Shown here one piece after another: positions 16,783 to 25,221 of a DNA stretch of 64,000 nt; position 1 is the stretch's first letter, and each line of letters starts with the position of its first letter. Under the pieces are notes generated by a model. The model saw only the letters and a list, made by a program, of their open reading frames with translations, was not told where the DNA came from and searched no databases. A program made the translations under genes and the position numbers. Source of the DNA: an uncultured Bacilli bacterium (GTDB lineage: Bacteria > Bacillota_I > Bacilli_A > RF39 > UBA660); assembly GCA_934153945.1 (NCBI GenBank), contig CAKPFM010000003.1, positions 62,001 to 126,000 of the forward strand, given 5' to 3'.

Positions 16783-17409
16783 CTATATTTCTCCTAATGT
16801 TTTGTCATAATAACTAGCAGGATTTACTAATTTACCATTTACTGCTAATTCAAAGTATAAATGATATCCTGCATCTTTGAAGATATTTGATGTACCACTA
16901 ACACCTATCATATCTCCACTTTTGACTTTCATATCTTTTTCAACACTTATTTCAGATAATCCCTGATATGTACTTATAACATTATTATCGTGTCTTATTT
17001 CTATTACTTTACCTAATAATTCATCATCTTTAACATCTATTACAGTTCCATCCATTATAGCAACTACATCAAATTCTTTATCTAAACTATAACAAATTCC
17101 ACTACTTTGTAAATATGTGTTTCCATATTCTATTATGGCATTTTTTTGTTCCTCTTCATTACCATCTTGTTGATAAAATGTTTTATAAACTTTTACTTCA
17201 TCATTTACATATGGTTTAATTATTTTTGAACTTTCTCCTATTACTGGTACTACATCACTTAATATTGTTTTTGATACATATACTAAATCATCATCTTTTT
17301 CATTATTTTTTAGTATTGAACTTTCTATACCATATATTAATCCTACAAATCCTAAGCAACCTAATCCTATTAAACTATATAAGACACTTTTTTTAAGTCT
17401 TCTTTCCAT
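16783..17409 (-). CDS. spoIIQ: Forespore engulfment protein SpoIIQ (inactive LytM type)
   Basis: There is an N-terminal membrane segment (SVLYSLIGLGCLGFVGLIYGI), an ectodomain linker, and an M23/LytM-like domain from about residue 95: FDVVAIMDGTVIDV, LLGKVIEIRHDN, VKSGDMIGVSG and the C-terminal AGYHLYFELAVNGK. The active enzymes need a first-shell His before the Asp and an HxH. Here the first His is absent (SSGICYSLDKE) and HxH is HLY, so the peptidase is predicted dead, as in Bacillus SpoIIQ, whose role is a scaffold with SpoIIIAH. ATG 17409 follows GAGGTG. It lies between spoIID and spoIIID. Confidence 0.85.
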   Translation of the reverse strand: MERRLKKSVLYSLIGLGCLGFVGLIYGIESSILKNNEKDDDLVYVSKTILSDVVPVIGESSKIIKPYVNDEVKVYKTFYQQDGNEEEQKNAIIEYGNTYLQSSGICYSLDKEFDVVAIMDGTVIDVKDDELLGKVIEIRHDNNVISTYQGLSEISVEKDMKVKSGDMIGVSGTSNIFKDAGYHLYFELAVNGKLVNPASYYDKTLGEI

Positions 17410-17455
17410 TTTGTTCACCTCATTTTAAGTTTGAACAAAATTATTTTTTTTATAC

Positions 17456-18370
17456 TTAAATTTTTGAAATTTCTACATTTGTATAATAATGATTTAATAT
17501 ATCTTTATATGTATATCCTTCCTTAGCCATTCCATTAGCGCCATATTGACTCATACCAACTCCATGACCATATCCTTTTGTAGTAACAATTATATTATCA
17601 TTATCCTGTTTTATTTCAAAATAATTTGACCTTAATCCTAATTTTTGTGTTACTTGATTTCCTGTAAAATTTACTCCATTAATTGTTATATTTTTTATTC
17701 TTCCTGTTGATGTTGTTTTAGTTATATTTATATTTAATGGAACATTTTCTATACCTAATTTATTACAAAATTCTGCATAATTTATTACTTTTTCTGTTTC
17801 ATATACTGGTGATATTTCATCATAATGTGAATCAACACTTCTTAAATATGGTAATGCTTCTACAAATACTTCTTCACAGTTTTCAGTTAATCCTGAACTA
17901 GTTGAAAAGAAAAATGCTTCTATTACTTTTCCATCGTAAGTTAAATATTCACCTTTTGTATCTAAAACTACTTTTTTGATTTTTTGAATTCTTTCTTCAT
18001 ATTTATCTTTCCATTTATTTTTTAGTGATTCATCATCTAAATATACTTGATTTAATACTGTATCTACTACATCATAATCATTTTTATAGTTTTGTTCTAT
18101 TTTTTTTAACACATAACTACGGGCAGCTACAGCTTGTGCTTTTAATGCTTCCGTTTCAAATGTAATAGGCATTTCTCCTGCCACTACTCCAGCAACATAT
18201 TCTTCAAGTGGTACTTCTACAATATTACCTGATTCTGTTTGTTTTACCCTTACTTTTTCATCTTCTTTAAATATAAATTTTATTTTAGTTGTATCTTCTT
18301 TTATAAATAAAGTTACAATTAAATATGGAAATAAAATAATTAAAAGTAAAATTAAAAATATTTTTTTCAT
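17456..18370 (-). CDS. spoIID: Stage II sporulation protein SpoIID (peptidoglycan lytic transglycosylase)
   Basis: After a membrane anchor (FLILLLIILFPYLIVTLFI), the SpoIID domain shows the diagnostic VPLEEYVAGVVAGEMP with the catalytic Glu, then ALKAQAVAARSYVLK, and the C-terminal GYGHGVGMSQYGANG. SpoIID cleaves glycan strands with SpoIIP and SpoIIM to drive engulfment. SpoIIP and SpoIIM are not in the window. At 304 residues it is of normal length. The gene follows a DUF1146 gene and precedes spoIIQ, an order also seen in Bacillus. Confidence 0.95.
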   Translation of the reverse strand: MKKIFLILLLIILFPYLIVTLFIKEDTTKIKFIFKEDEKVRVKQTESGNIVEVPLEEYVAGVVAGEMPITFETEALKAQAVAARSYVLKKIEQNYKNDYDVVDTVLNQVYLDDESLKNKWKDKYEERIQKIKKVVLDTKGEYLTYDGKVIEAFFFSTSSGLTENCEEVFVEALPYLRSVDSHYDEISPVYETEKVINYAEFCNKLGIENVPLNINITKTTSTGRIKNITINGVNFTGNQVTQKLGLRSNYFEIKQDNDNIIVTTKGYGHGVGMSQYGANGMAKEGYTYKDILNHYYTNVEISKI

Positions 18371-18430
18371 AATATCATCTCTATAACTATTTTAATCAAT
18401 ATTTTTTAAAATATTTGTCAAAAAAAAATA

Positions 18431-18628
18431 TCAAATAAATTTGATATTTATAAAAAAGTCATAGAAAAAATTAACTACTAAGTAGGATAATCCTAATGAT
18501 AAAAATAAATATAAAAATCTAGATGAATAATAACTTCTTTTTTTAAATATATTATTCATATTTATACTATTTAAAGCCCATATTGATAATGGAACAATTA
18601 TACAATATAAAATTATTTTAATATTCAT
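18431..18628 (-). CDS. ywzB: DUF1146 (YwzB-like) small membrane protein
   Basis: A 65-residue protein with two membrane segments that aligns by eye with YwzB: PLSIWALNSINMNNIFKK, then a RFLYLFLSLGLSYLVVNFFYDFF segment. Bacillus ywzB also sits near spoIID. The function is unknown. The start overlaps the end of rpiB by 11 bp and has a GAGG site. Confidence 0.85.
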   Translation of the reverse strand: MNIKIILYCIIVPLSIWALNSINMNNIFKKRSYYSSRFLYLFLSLGLSYLVVNFFYDFFINIKFI

Positions 18629-19052
18629 GTTTTTCCTCGTATTCAGTTATTTTATTTATTCTTCTAATATGTCTTTCTTCATTTGAAAATTCAGTATCTA
18701 GAAATGTTTTTACTATTTCTAAAGCATTTTTATTTAAAGCTGATACCGCTATTACATTACTATTATTGTGAAGTCTTGTTAATTTTGCTTCTTCTACATT
18801 ATCTACTTTAGCGCATCTAACGCCTCTTACTTTATTACAAGCAATACTCATTCCTATTCCTGTTTTACATATTAGTATTCCTAATTTTATTCCTTTATTA
18901 GCTATACTTTCACCTATTTTAAATGCATAATCAGGATAATCTACAGATGTATCTACCATGGTACCATAATCTATTATCTGATAATCTTTTAATTCTTTTT
19001 TTAATTTTTCTTTTAATTCAAATCCTGCATGATCACTAGCTATACCTATCAT
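18618..19052 (-). CDS. rpiB: Ribose-5-phosphate isomerase B
   Basis: At 144 residues with RpiB motifs: IGIASDHAGFELK (phosphate/substrate), GTMVDTSVDYPDYA, and the catalytic Cys in LGILICKTGIGMSIACNK. It interconverts ribose-5-P and ribulose-5-P; the related LacAB enzymes act on galactose-6-P. One residue after the catalytic Cys is Lys where Gly is usual, which is worth noting but not decisive. The ATG overlaps the TGA of the upstream FemAB gene (ATGA). Confidence 0.92.
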   Translation of the reverse strand: MIGIASDHAGFELKEKLKKELKDYQIIDYGTMVDTSVDYPDYAFKIGESIANKGIKLGILICKTGIGMSIACNKVRGVRCAKVDNVEEAKLTRLHNNSNVIAVSALNKNALEIVKTFLDTEFSNEERHIRRINKITEYEEKHEY

Positions 19053-20314
19053 TTTTTCACTCTTTTCTTTGTTTTTTGATATATTTTTAACATTATTTTA
19101 TATAATTTGTAACTAAATTTATTTGTTATTAAAGTAAATTCTCCTATTAATTCTACTACATCAGCATTAAATCCTCTTTTAAAATCAAATAAACCATAAT
19201 TTTCATTTTCTTCATTAAAATTACCTGTAATACCATATAAATTATATTTTTCATAACCATTATTCAACGCATATTTTATCATTTTAAAATTTAAAAAATG
19301 TTGCCCATTAAATTTCATATATTCTTTATATGAAGCACCAAAAAGTGAGATTAATTGTTTTCCAAATGTCATAAATAATCCACCAGCCAATACAATATTT
19401 TTCCCTCTTGTTTTTAATATTGATTGCAATAAAATGGTTCTTTCCTCTATAGCAGATAATTCTTTTTCTAATTCATTTATATAATTTATATCTTCTTCAA
19501 CTGCTCTTGCTTTTATTTCAGCATATTTTAGCATTACTTCATTTTTTTGGTTTGATAAATTATTCAAGTAGTCTTCTACATCTAATTCAACGAGCATTAT
19601 TTTTATGGCATCACCTTTTTTGAATGATTCATACATTTTTTCATAATATGAAAGTGGTCTATCTATAAAACCTCTTCTCTCACTTGTATGAGACATTAAA
19701 TCTTTAAATTCCTGTAGTCTAGATTCATCTATTTCTACTAATTTTAATCCATGTTTATAGGAATTTTTTACTTTTCTTCTTGTAGATGGTCTTAAATTTG
19801 ATAATATTTGTTCTTCAGTTTTTCCTTTTAAATCTAAAACTGATACCCATCTAGGTTCTAAATCAATACCATAATCTATAGTATAACCATTATGAGTAAA
19901 TCCTAAGTGTTCTAATTTATCAATTATATTTCTGTTTGTTTCATCACTAACTGGATTACCATTAATATCTCTTTTTCTATATTCTACATAAGGATTTATT
20001 TTAATAAATATACCTTTATTCTTTTTAACATATTTTGTAATTTCTGTAACAAATTTTTCTAATAAATAATAATTAGTATAATCTATTAAAAAACCTCTTG
20101 GAGCATAATATATATATTTACCTAATACTGGTATTTTTTTACCTAATAAAAGGGTTGCTGCTACTATTTTTCCATCTTGTTTAATACCGACTAAATGGCT
20201 TACCCACCCAGTAAATGATTTTAATTCTCCCCAATACGAAGATTCAAAAAAAGTTCCTTGTTCATGATTTTTTGAAAATTCATTAAATTCTTCCGGCGTT
20301 AATTTTTCTATCAT
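19049..20314 (-). CDS. FemAB/MurM-type aminoacyltransferase (copy 1)
   Basis: At 421 residues with the duplicated GNAT fold of Fem transferases. It opens with FNEFSKNHEQGTFFESSYWG, has PRGFLIDYTN in the substrate channel, VLDLKGKTEEQILSNLRPSTRRKVKNS, a coiled-coil insert (residues about 245-295) and a C-terminal YNLYGITGNF. These enzymes use aminoacyl-tRNA to add bridge residues to the Lys of lipid II in the cytosol. Its stop TGA overlaps the rpiB start. A paralogue is transcribed divergently 111 bp away. Confidence 0.88.
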   Translation of the reverse strand: MIEKLTPEEFNEFSKNHEQGTFFESSYWGELKSFTGWVSHLVGIKQDGKIVAATLLLGKKIPVLGKYIYYAPRGFLIDYTNYYLLEKFVTEITKYVKKNKGIFIKINPYVEYRKRDINGNPVSDETNRNIIDKLEHLGFTHNGYTIDYGIDLEPRWVSVLDLKGKTEEQILSNLRPSTRRKVKNSYKHGLKLVEIDESRLQEFKDLMSHTSERRGFIDRPLSYYEKMYESFKKGDAIKIMLVELDVEDYLNNLSNQKNEVMLKYAEIKARAVEEDINYINELEKELSAIEERTILLQSILKTRGKNIVLAGGLFMTFGKQLISLFGASYKEYMKFNGQHFLNFKMIKYALNNGYEKYNLYGITGNFNEENENYGLFDFKRGFNADVVELIGEFTLITNKFSYKLYKIMLKIYQKTKKRVKK

Positions 20315-20425
20315 GCTATCACCCTATATTAAGTATACTATAAATTTGTTTTTTTTTAAAGTCTTTTATTAATTGACTAATGATTAAATAAAGGTTATAC
20401 TTAATGAGTAGAAAAGAGGATATAT

Positions 20426-21676
20426 ATGGAGTTTATAACAAACATTGATAAAAAAGAATATGAAGATTTTGTTTTAAATAGTAATAAATCTCATTTTATG
20501 CAAAGTACATATTTTGGAGAAATTATGAAAAGTAAAAACTTTAAACCATATATAGTTGGACTTAAAGATAATGGTAAACTAGTAGCTACAGCTTTATTAC
20601 TTAAAAAAAATTTAATTGGAAAATATTCGTATTTTTATTGTCCTAGAGGATATATATTAGATTATAGTAATTATAAATTAATACATATATTTACTAATTA
20701 TATTAAAAGGTTTGCTAAAAAAAACAAAGCTGTTTTTGTTAAAATTGATCCAGATGTTAAATTACATGATTTAGATCAAGATGGTAATATATTAGATAAT
20801 TCTAATGAAAAATTAGTTGATTACTTAAAAATGTTAGGATATAAACATAAAGGATTTAATACTGAATTTGTTAATGAACAACCTAGATTTACATTTAGAT
20901 TAGATATAGATAAAAGTATGGATGATGTTTATAAAAATATTCATCCTACTACTAGAAAAATATTAAATAAAGGAAATCAATATAATTTAAATTTATACAA
21001 GGGAACTATTAAAGATATACCTAAATTTTATGAAACAATGAAGGACACTGCTTTAAGAGAACATTTATATTTAACTCCAATGTCTTATTATGAAAATTTT
21101 TATAAAATATTTAATGAACATGGTATGAGTGATTTATATGTTTGTGAAGTTAATATTAATGAACTAATTAAAACATACGAAAATAATTTGAATTGTTTAG
21201 AATTAGAACTTAAAAGTATGGATGATCCTAAATATAAAAATAAAGAAAAACAAGCTAATTTAAAAAAGGATTTAGAAGTTAAAATAGAAAAAATGAATAA
21301 AGAAATTGATTTAATACACAGTATTGATAAAGAAGATGTTATTTTATCATCAATAATTACTGTTAAATATGGTAATAAAGTATGGACTATTCATGGAGGT
21401 AACAGTAATATTTTAAGAGAATTAAATTCTAATTACCTTGTTTATTATGAAATAATTAAAGACGCTAATAAAGAAGGATATAAAATAGTTGACTTCTTTG
21501 GTACAAGTGGGATTGCTAATCCGGATAAATCTAATCCTATATTTGGTATTCATTCATTTAAAAAGAGATTTGGTGGAGAATATACTGAATTTATTGGTGA
21601 ATTTGATTTAGTAATTAATAAATTGTTATACTTAGGATATAAAAAATTATTACCTGTATATAGAAAAATAAAGTAA
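20426..21676 (+). CDS. FemAB/MurM-type aminoacyltransferase (copy 2)
   Basis: At 416 residues it is a diverged paralogue of the neighbouring Fem gene, with the same order of motifs: FMQSTYFGEIM, CPRGYILDYSN, LDIDKSMDDVYKNIHPTTRK, a Lys/Glu-rich coiled coil (about residues 245-300) and IVDFFGTSG. Paired Fem genes usually add successive residues (Ala, Ser or Gly) of the peptidoglycan cross-bridge, so a bridge of at least two residues is likely. AGAGGA precedes ATG 20426. The 111-bp divergent gap should hold promoters for both. Confidence 0.88.
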   Translation: MEFITNIDKKEYEDFVLNSNKSHFMQSTYFGEIMKSKNFKPYIVGLKDNGKLVATALLLKKNLIGKYSYFYCPRGYILDYSNYKLIHIFTNYIKRFAKKNKAVFVKIDPDVKLHDLDQDGNILDNSNEKLVDYLKMLGYKHKGFNTEFVNEQPRFTFRLDIDKSMDDVYKNIHPTTRKILNKGNQYNLNLYKGTIKDIPKFYETMKDTALREHLYLTPMSYYENFYKIFNEHGMSDLYVCEVNINELIKTYENNLNCLELELKSMDDPKYKNKEKQANLKKDLEVKIEKMNKEIDLIHSIDKEDVILSSIITVKYGNKVWTIHGGNSNILRELNSNYLVYYEIIKDANKEGYKIVDFFGTSGIANPDKSNPIFGIHSFKKRFGGEYTEFIGEFDLVINKLLYLGYKKLLPVYRKIK

Positions 21677-21679
21677 AAT

Positions 21680-22846
21680 TTACTTTATTTTTTTTGATTG
21701 TTCATCATATATATATAATAAACTGCTAAGTATATTAATATTTTTTTCGTAAAATTTAATATTTTCAATAGTTTTTTTAATATCTCTATTTAAATACTTA
21801 AATATATAATCAAAATTTTTAATATTAAATTCAGAGAAAAAATAATTATCAATATTATTAATATTTTTATTAATAATATATAAAACATTATATACATTAA
21901 CTGTTGATGATGTAGATTTGACACTATCAGCATATTTTATTAATTGATTTAATTTTATTAATTTTTCTTTTTCTTTTATTAATTTTATATTAAATTCCTT
22001 TAATAATATTAATCTAGCCTTTTCACTTATATTATTATAATTAATACTTTTGTTAAAATTTTTGCTTGTAAACACCATATTAATAAATTCACTATTGATT
22101 TCATTAAAACGTGAGCTATTAATAATAGCATCTACATTTTTAAAATGATTTAATGGGTTATAAAATGTTTTATACCATATTGAATTATCATATGCTTGTT
22201 CTGAATACCTAATTGAATAATTAAAAAAATCAAAAAATTTATCAAAGTCATAATTTAGTACACAATATTCATGATATATTTTTTGTTTATATATTGTACT
22301 AAGTTCTTTATCAGTGAAAATTTCTTTATTCATACTAATATCTTTTTCAACATTTTCTATTGCATTTAAATTAGCATCTAATTCAATAAATAAATTATCA
22401 TGATTTATTAAATATAATATATATTGTAACCTGCTGTGATAATTTTTCCACGTATAATCAATTTGAAATAAAATATCATTTAAATTATGTGAATCATAAC
22501 AATTTAGTTTGCTATATTGAAATATATGTCTTCTTTCATGATAATAAATAATTCTTGTAAGTAGTCTATAATTATCAACAGAATAAAGATTATTTACCAT
22601 TATATTTATTTCCTGACTCTTTTTATTAGTATATCCATCAAAATACAATGACCTAATAAAATTTTTATAATTAAATCTTTTACCATAATAAATGTCATTT
22701 ATTACATTAATTATATTCGTTTTTATTTTATCGTCTTCATTTTCTTTAATTACTTTTTCAATATAATCTTGAATTTTAATTAATTTTCCCTTATCAAATG
22801 TATAACTATAAAATATTTTATATGCTCTTTTTAAAACATTTATCAT
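21680..22846 (-). CDS. Unknown protein with HExxH motif (putative metallopeptidase)
   Basis: This unrecognised 388-residue protein carries a zincin-type motif in IIYYHERRHIFQYS (HERRH). About 60 residues later an acidic pair in FIELDANLNAIE could supply the third zinc ligand, as in gluzincins. No signal peptide or membrane segment remains once the start is set at ATG 22846 (GGTGAG four bases upstream), so it should be cytosolic. The rest is Asn/Ile/Lys-rich and mainly helical. An ordinary protein with a chance HExxH is possible. It converges with the second Fem gene, with only 3 bp between coding ends. Confidence 0.5.
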   Translation of the reverse strand: MINVLKRAYKIFYSYTFDKGKLIKIQDYIEKVIKENEDDKIKTNIINVINDIYYGKRFNYKNFIRSLYFDGYTNKKSQEINIMVNNLYSVDNYRLLTRIIYYHERRHIFQYSKLNCYDSHNLNDILFQIDYTWKNYHSRLQYILYLINHDNLFIELDANLNAIENVEKDISMNKEIFTDKELSTIYKQKIYHEYCVLNYDFDKFFDFFNYSIRYSEQAYDNSIWYKTFYNPLNHFKNVDAIINSSRFNEINSEFINMVFTSKNFNKSINYNNISEKARLILLKEFNIKLIKEKEKLIKLNQLIKYADSVKSTSSTVNVYNVLYIINKNINNIDNYFFSEFNIKNFDYIFKYLNRDIKKTIENIKFYEKNINILSSLLYIYDEQSKKIK

Positions 22847-22889
22847 GTATCTCACCATTTTAATTATAACAAAAAATATATTTATAATC

Positions 22890-22916
22890 AAAAAAACAGC
22901 ATATCGTTATGCTGCT
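22890..22916 (-). terminator. Terminator of rpmE
   Basis: On the minus strand CAGCATA pairs with TATGCTG (GCAGCAT...ATGCTG) and is followed by TTTTTTT. The rpmE stop codon lies in the stem. Confidence 0.85.
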
Positions 22917-23119
22917 TTTTTATCGAATCCATATTTACGATTGAATTTTTCAACTCTACCTGTTCTAGTTGCTGAACCTTGTTCACCAGTGTAAAATGGA
23001 TGACATTTATTACATGTTTCTAAGTGTAATTCTGCTTTGTTTGATCTTACTGTAAAAGTATTTCCACAAGCACAAGTTACTTTAGTTTCTACATAATTTG
23101 GATGTATTCCTGCTTTCAT
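22907..23119 (-). CDS. rpmE: Ribosomal protein bL31 (zinc-binding form)
   Basis: The 70-residue L31 starts MKAGIHPNY at ATG 23119, seven bases after GGAAGGAGAG; the upstream extension to 23155 includes that site and is not coding. The zinc ligands are present (CACGNTF and ETCNKCHPFYTG), so this is the C+ form used when zinc is sufficient. A zinc-free paralogue is not in the window. It is transcribed alone. Confidence 0.95.
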   Translation of the reverse strand: MKAGIHPNYVETKVTCACGNTFTVRSNKAELHLETCNKCHPFYTGEQGSATRTGRVEKFNRKYGFDKKAA

Positions 23120-23228
23120 AATAACTCTCCTTCCGCCATAACTTTTATAAGTCATAGAAATTTACTTGTATAGTATAACAATTTTTTTTGATTTTTGCAA
23201 GTGCTTACTATTATATTTTATGTTTTTT

Positions 23229-23237
23229 TGCTATAAT
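23229..23237 (+). promoter_or_regulatory. Extended -10 promoter of mscL
   Basis: TG-C-TATAAT (23229-23237) lies just ahead of the AAAGGA ribosome binding site of mscL. No strong -35 is visible. Confidence 0.5.
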
Positions 23238-23258
23238 ATTACCGAAAGGAATGTTTTT

Positions 23259-23666
23259 ATGAAGAAATTTATTAAAAATTTTATAGCTGAATTTAAAAAA
23301 TTCATATCAAAAGGTAATGTAGTTGACTTAGCAGTTGGTGTTATTATCGGTGGAGCTTTTAGTAAAATTGTTTCATCTTTAGTTAATGATATCTTAATGC
23401 CACTGATAGGTACTTTACTAGGAGGATTAAACTTTACTTCACTTTCACTTAAAATAGGAAATGCTGTTATATCTTATGGTAACTTTATTCAAAATGTAGT
23501 TGATTTCTTAATAGTGGCATTTTGTATATTTATATTTGTTAAAATAATAAATAAATTACATAAAGAGCCTGAACAACCTAAGGAACAACCTAAAGTCAAA
23601 AGTGATGAAGTTAAATTATTAGAAGAAATTAGAGATTTACTTAAAAAGAATCTAAAGAAAAAATAA
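23259..23666 (+). CDS. mscL: Large-conductance mechanosensitive channel MscL
   Basis: At 135 residues it begins MKKFIKNFIAEFKKFISKGNVVDLAVGVIIGGAF; the amphipathic N-helix and first membrane helix with VVDLAVGVIIGGAFSKIV are the family signature. A second membrane helix (VDFLIVAFCIFIFVKII) and a Pro/Glu/Lys cytosolic bundle (LLEEIRDLLKK) follow. The homopentamer opens under membrane tension to release solutes in hypo-osmotic shock. ATG 23259 follows AAAGGA; the open frame upstream is not preceded by a site. Confidence 0.95.
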   Translation: MKKFIKNFIAEFKKFISKGNVVDLAVGVIIGGAFSKIVSSLVNDILMPLIGTLLGGLNFTSLSLKIGNAVISYGNFIQNVVDFLIVAFCIFIFVKIINKLHKEPEQPKEQPKVKSDEVKLLEEIRDLLKKNLKKK

Positions 23667-23679
23667 TGGCGCATAACCA

Positions 23680-24057
23680 TTATTTTGTTTTGTTTTGATG
23701 AATTATCTTATAATTTTTAATTGAATTATATAATTTATCATATTTTTCTTTTTGAGAATTATATTCCGCTGTTGCAGAAGCATAATCCCTAAAATTTACA
23801 TGATAGCCAATATTATTTTCAACATAATCTGGATTTAATCCAATTAATTTTTTTACTTGTTCATCATCAGTAGGATTAAATAGTGGTTCTAATACCTGAA
23901 GTAATTCTTCTTCTGTTATTATATCACTATATTTTGCCATTTCCGATGAAGCCGTTAAAATTGAAGCAACAATACTTGGTAACGATAAACTTACGTCTTG
24001 TTTTACAAACATATTTACTGTTTCATTTACTAAAAATAATTCTTCATTTTTATTCAT
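23680..24057 (-). CDS. Unknown protein at the end of the rpsF-ssb-rpsR operon
   Basis: This 125-residue, acidic, helical protein has no motif I recognise. It begins MNKNEELFLVNETVNMFVKQ after a good GAGGAG site and ends with a Lys/Tyr-rich helix. It lies 13 bp downstream of rpsR on the same strand, so it is probably co-transcribed with S6, SSB and S18, where Bacillus has no such gene. A small phage-related or replication-linked role is possible but unsupported. Confidence 0.6.
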   Translation of the reverse strand: MNKNEELFLVNETVNMFVKQDVSLSLPSIVASILTASSEMAKYSDIITEEELLQVLEPLFNPTDDEQVKKLIGLNPDYVENNIGYHVNFRDYASATAEYNSQKEKYDKLYNSIKNYKIIHQNKTK

Positions 24058-24069
24058 ATTTTCTCCTCA

Positions 24070-24288
24070 TTATTTAACGAATGGTAAAATTGCCATAAAA
24101 CGTGCTTTTTTAACTTCATTAGCAATATGTCTTTGGTGTTTTGAACAAGCACCAGTTACTCTTCTTGGTAGGATTTTACCTTTATCAGCACTTACATATT
24201 TTTTAATGATTTCTGCATCTTTATAATCAACAGTTTTGCCAGCACACATTTGACAAACTTTTTTCTTTTTTCTATAAAATTCAGCCAT
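24070..24288 (-). CDS. rpsR: Ribosomal protein bS18
   Basis: A 72-residue S18 with VDYKDAEIIKKYVSADKGKILPRRVTGACSKHQRHI, the conserved RNA-binding helix, and the LPFV C-terminus. The N-terminal KKKVCQMC carries a CxxC not found in all S18. It binds S6 and 16S rRNA in the small-subunit platform. It is the third gene of the operon, 15 bp after ssb. Confidence 0.97.
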   Translation of the reverse strand: MAEFYRKKKKVCQMCAGKTVDYKDAEIIKKYVSADKGKILPRRVTGACSKHQRHIANEVKKARFMAILPFVK

Positions 24289-24303
24289 GTTATTCCTCCT
24301 TTT

Positions 24304-24765
24304 CTAATCTAGGAAACTATCATCTATTGATACGCTATCTCCAAAATCAGCAAATGGATCATTATCTACGTTAACATCATTCATTGGAACATCTTGATAA
24401 TCATATGGAGTTACTGATGGATTAGAATTTTGTCTATTTTGTGATTGACTTTTTGATTCTAAGAATTGTACATTATCAGCCACTACATCTAATGAATATC
24501 TTTTATTTCCATCTTTATCGTCATAACTATTTGATTGTAATCTACCTTCTACTGAAACTAAACTACCTTTATCTAAGAAATTACAAACATTTTCTGCTTG
24601 TTTTCTCCATATAATTACATTTATAAAATCAGTTTCTCTTTGTCCTTGACTATTACTAAATGTACGATTAATAGCTACTGAAAATCTAGCGTATGGAATA
24701 TTTGATCCTGTATATCTTAATTCTGGTTTAGCAGTTAATCTTCCTATTAACATTACTCGGTTCAT
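24304..24765 (-). CDS. ssb: Single-stranded DNA-binding protein
   Basis: At 153 residues the OB fold occupies about residues 1-105 (MNRVMLIGRLTAKPELRYT, then FINVIIWRKQAENVCNFL, then GSLVSVEGRLQSNSY). A Gln/Asn/Asp-rich disordered tail ends in the acidic tip DSFLD, which recruits partner proteins. It coats single-stranded DNA in replication and repair. It lies between rpsF and rpsR as in Bacillus. Confidence 0.96.
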   Translation of the reverse strand: MNRVMLIGRLTAKPELRYTGSNIPYARFSVAINRTFSNSQGQRETDFINVIIWRKQAENVCNFLDKGSLVSVEGRLQSNSYDDKDGNKRYSLDVVADNVQFLESKSQSQNRQNSNPSVTPYDYQDVPMNDVNVDNDPFADFGDSVSIDDSFLD

Positions 24766-24780
24766 ATAAATACCTCACTT

Positions 24781-25071
24781 CTATTTTTCAATTTTTGTGA
24801 TTAAGTGACGAACTATATCATTACTAATTAAAGCTAAACGATCAAATTCATTGATTGCTTTATCATCATTTGCTTCAACTTCATAAATATAATAGTAACC
24901 GCTTTTAAATTTTTTAATTTCATAAGCTAGTTCTCTTTGTCCCATATCTTTTTTGTCTACTATTTTAGCACCATTATCAGTTAAGACTTTTCCAAAGTTT
25001 TCAATAACTTTTTTTATTTCATCTTCTCCTAATGTAGGTCTAACGATAAACATAATTTCATAGTTTTTCAT
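24781..25071 (-). CDS. rpsF: Ribosomal protein bS6
   Basis: The 96-residue S6 has the typical ferredoxin-like pattern: MKNYEIMFIVRPTLGEDEI, KKDMGQRELAYEIKKFKSGYY, and the RLALISNDIVRHLITK end. It is the first gene of the rpsF-ssb-rpsR operon. The GGAGGTG site of rpsF forms part of a conserved leader stem, so autoregulation by the S6:S18 complex is likely. Confidence 0.96.
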   Translation of the reverse strand: MKNYEIMFIVRPTLGEDEIKKVIENFGKVLTDNGAKIVDKKDMGQRELAYEIKKFKSGYYYIYEVEANDDKAINEFDRLALISNDIVRHLITKIEK

Positions 25072-25079
25072 TTCTACAC

Positions 25080-25117
25080 CTCCTTTTGGTCATATCGGCT
25101 AATTACTTAGCAAGGAG
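25080..25117 (-). promoter_or_regulatory. S6:S18-type autoregulatory leader of rpsF
   Basis: On the minus strand CTCCTT (25117-25112) pairs with AAGGAG (25085-25080), which contains the rpsF Shine-Dalgarno. Inside lies a GCTAA/TTAGC hairpin followed by an unpaired CCGATATGACC stretch. A hairpin that sequesters the site and carries a CCG-containing internal loop is the known S6:S18 leader design. I identify it by architecture and position only. Confidence 0.6.
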
Positions 25118-25145
25118 TAAATTAATACTCGTAATTGATTATAAC

Positions 25146-25176
25146 AAAAAAGTCTTTAAAAGTAAAGCCTTTTTAT
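25146..25176 (-). terminator. Weak terminator-like hairpin upstream of rpsF
   Basis: GGCTTTA and TTAAAGAC pair with one mismatch around a short loop, followed by TTTTTT on the minus strand. It may back up the terminator of the upstream gene or attenuate rpsF. Confidence 0.4.
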
Positions 25177-25195
25177 AATTTATGATTATCAAATA

Positions 25196-25221
25196 AAAAT
25201 ATACTATTTCTAGTATATTTA
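25196..25221 (-). terminator. Terminator of the BI-1 gene
   Basis: AATATACTA pairs with TAGTATATT around TTTC, followed by TTTTTATTTG on the minus strand. It overlaps the stop codon. Confidence 0.75.

Noticed and set aside
23680..24057. Avd-like accessory protein of a DGR
   Set aside because: The size fits, but it sits in a ribosomal operon, far from the variable genes, and shows no four-helix Avd pattern I can recognise.
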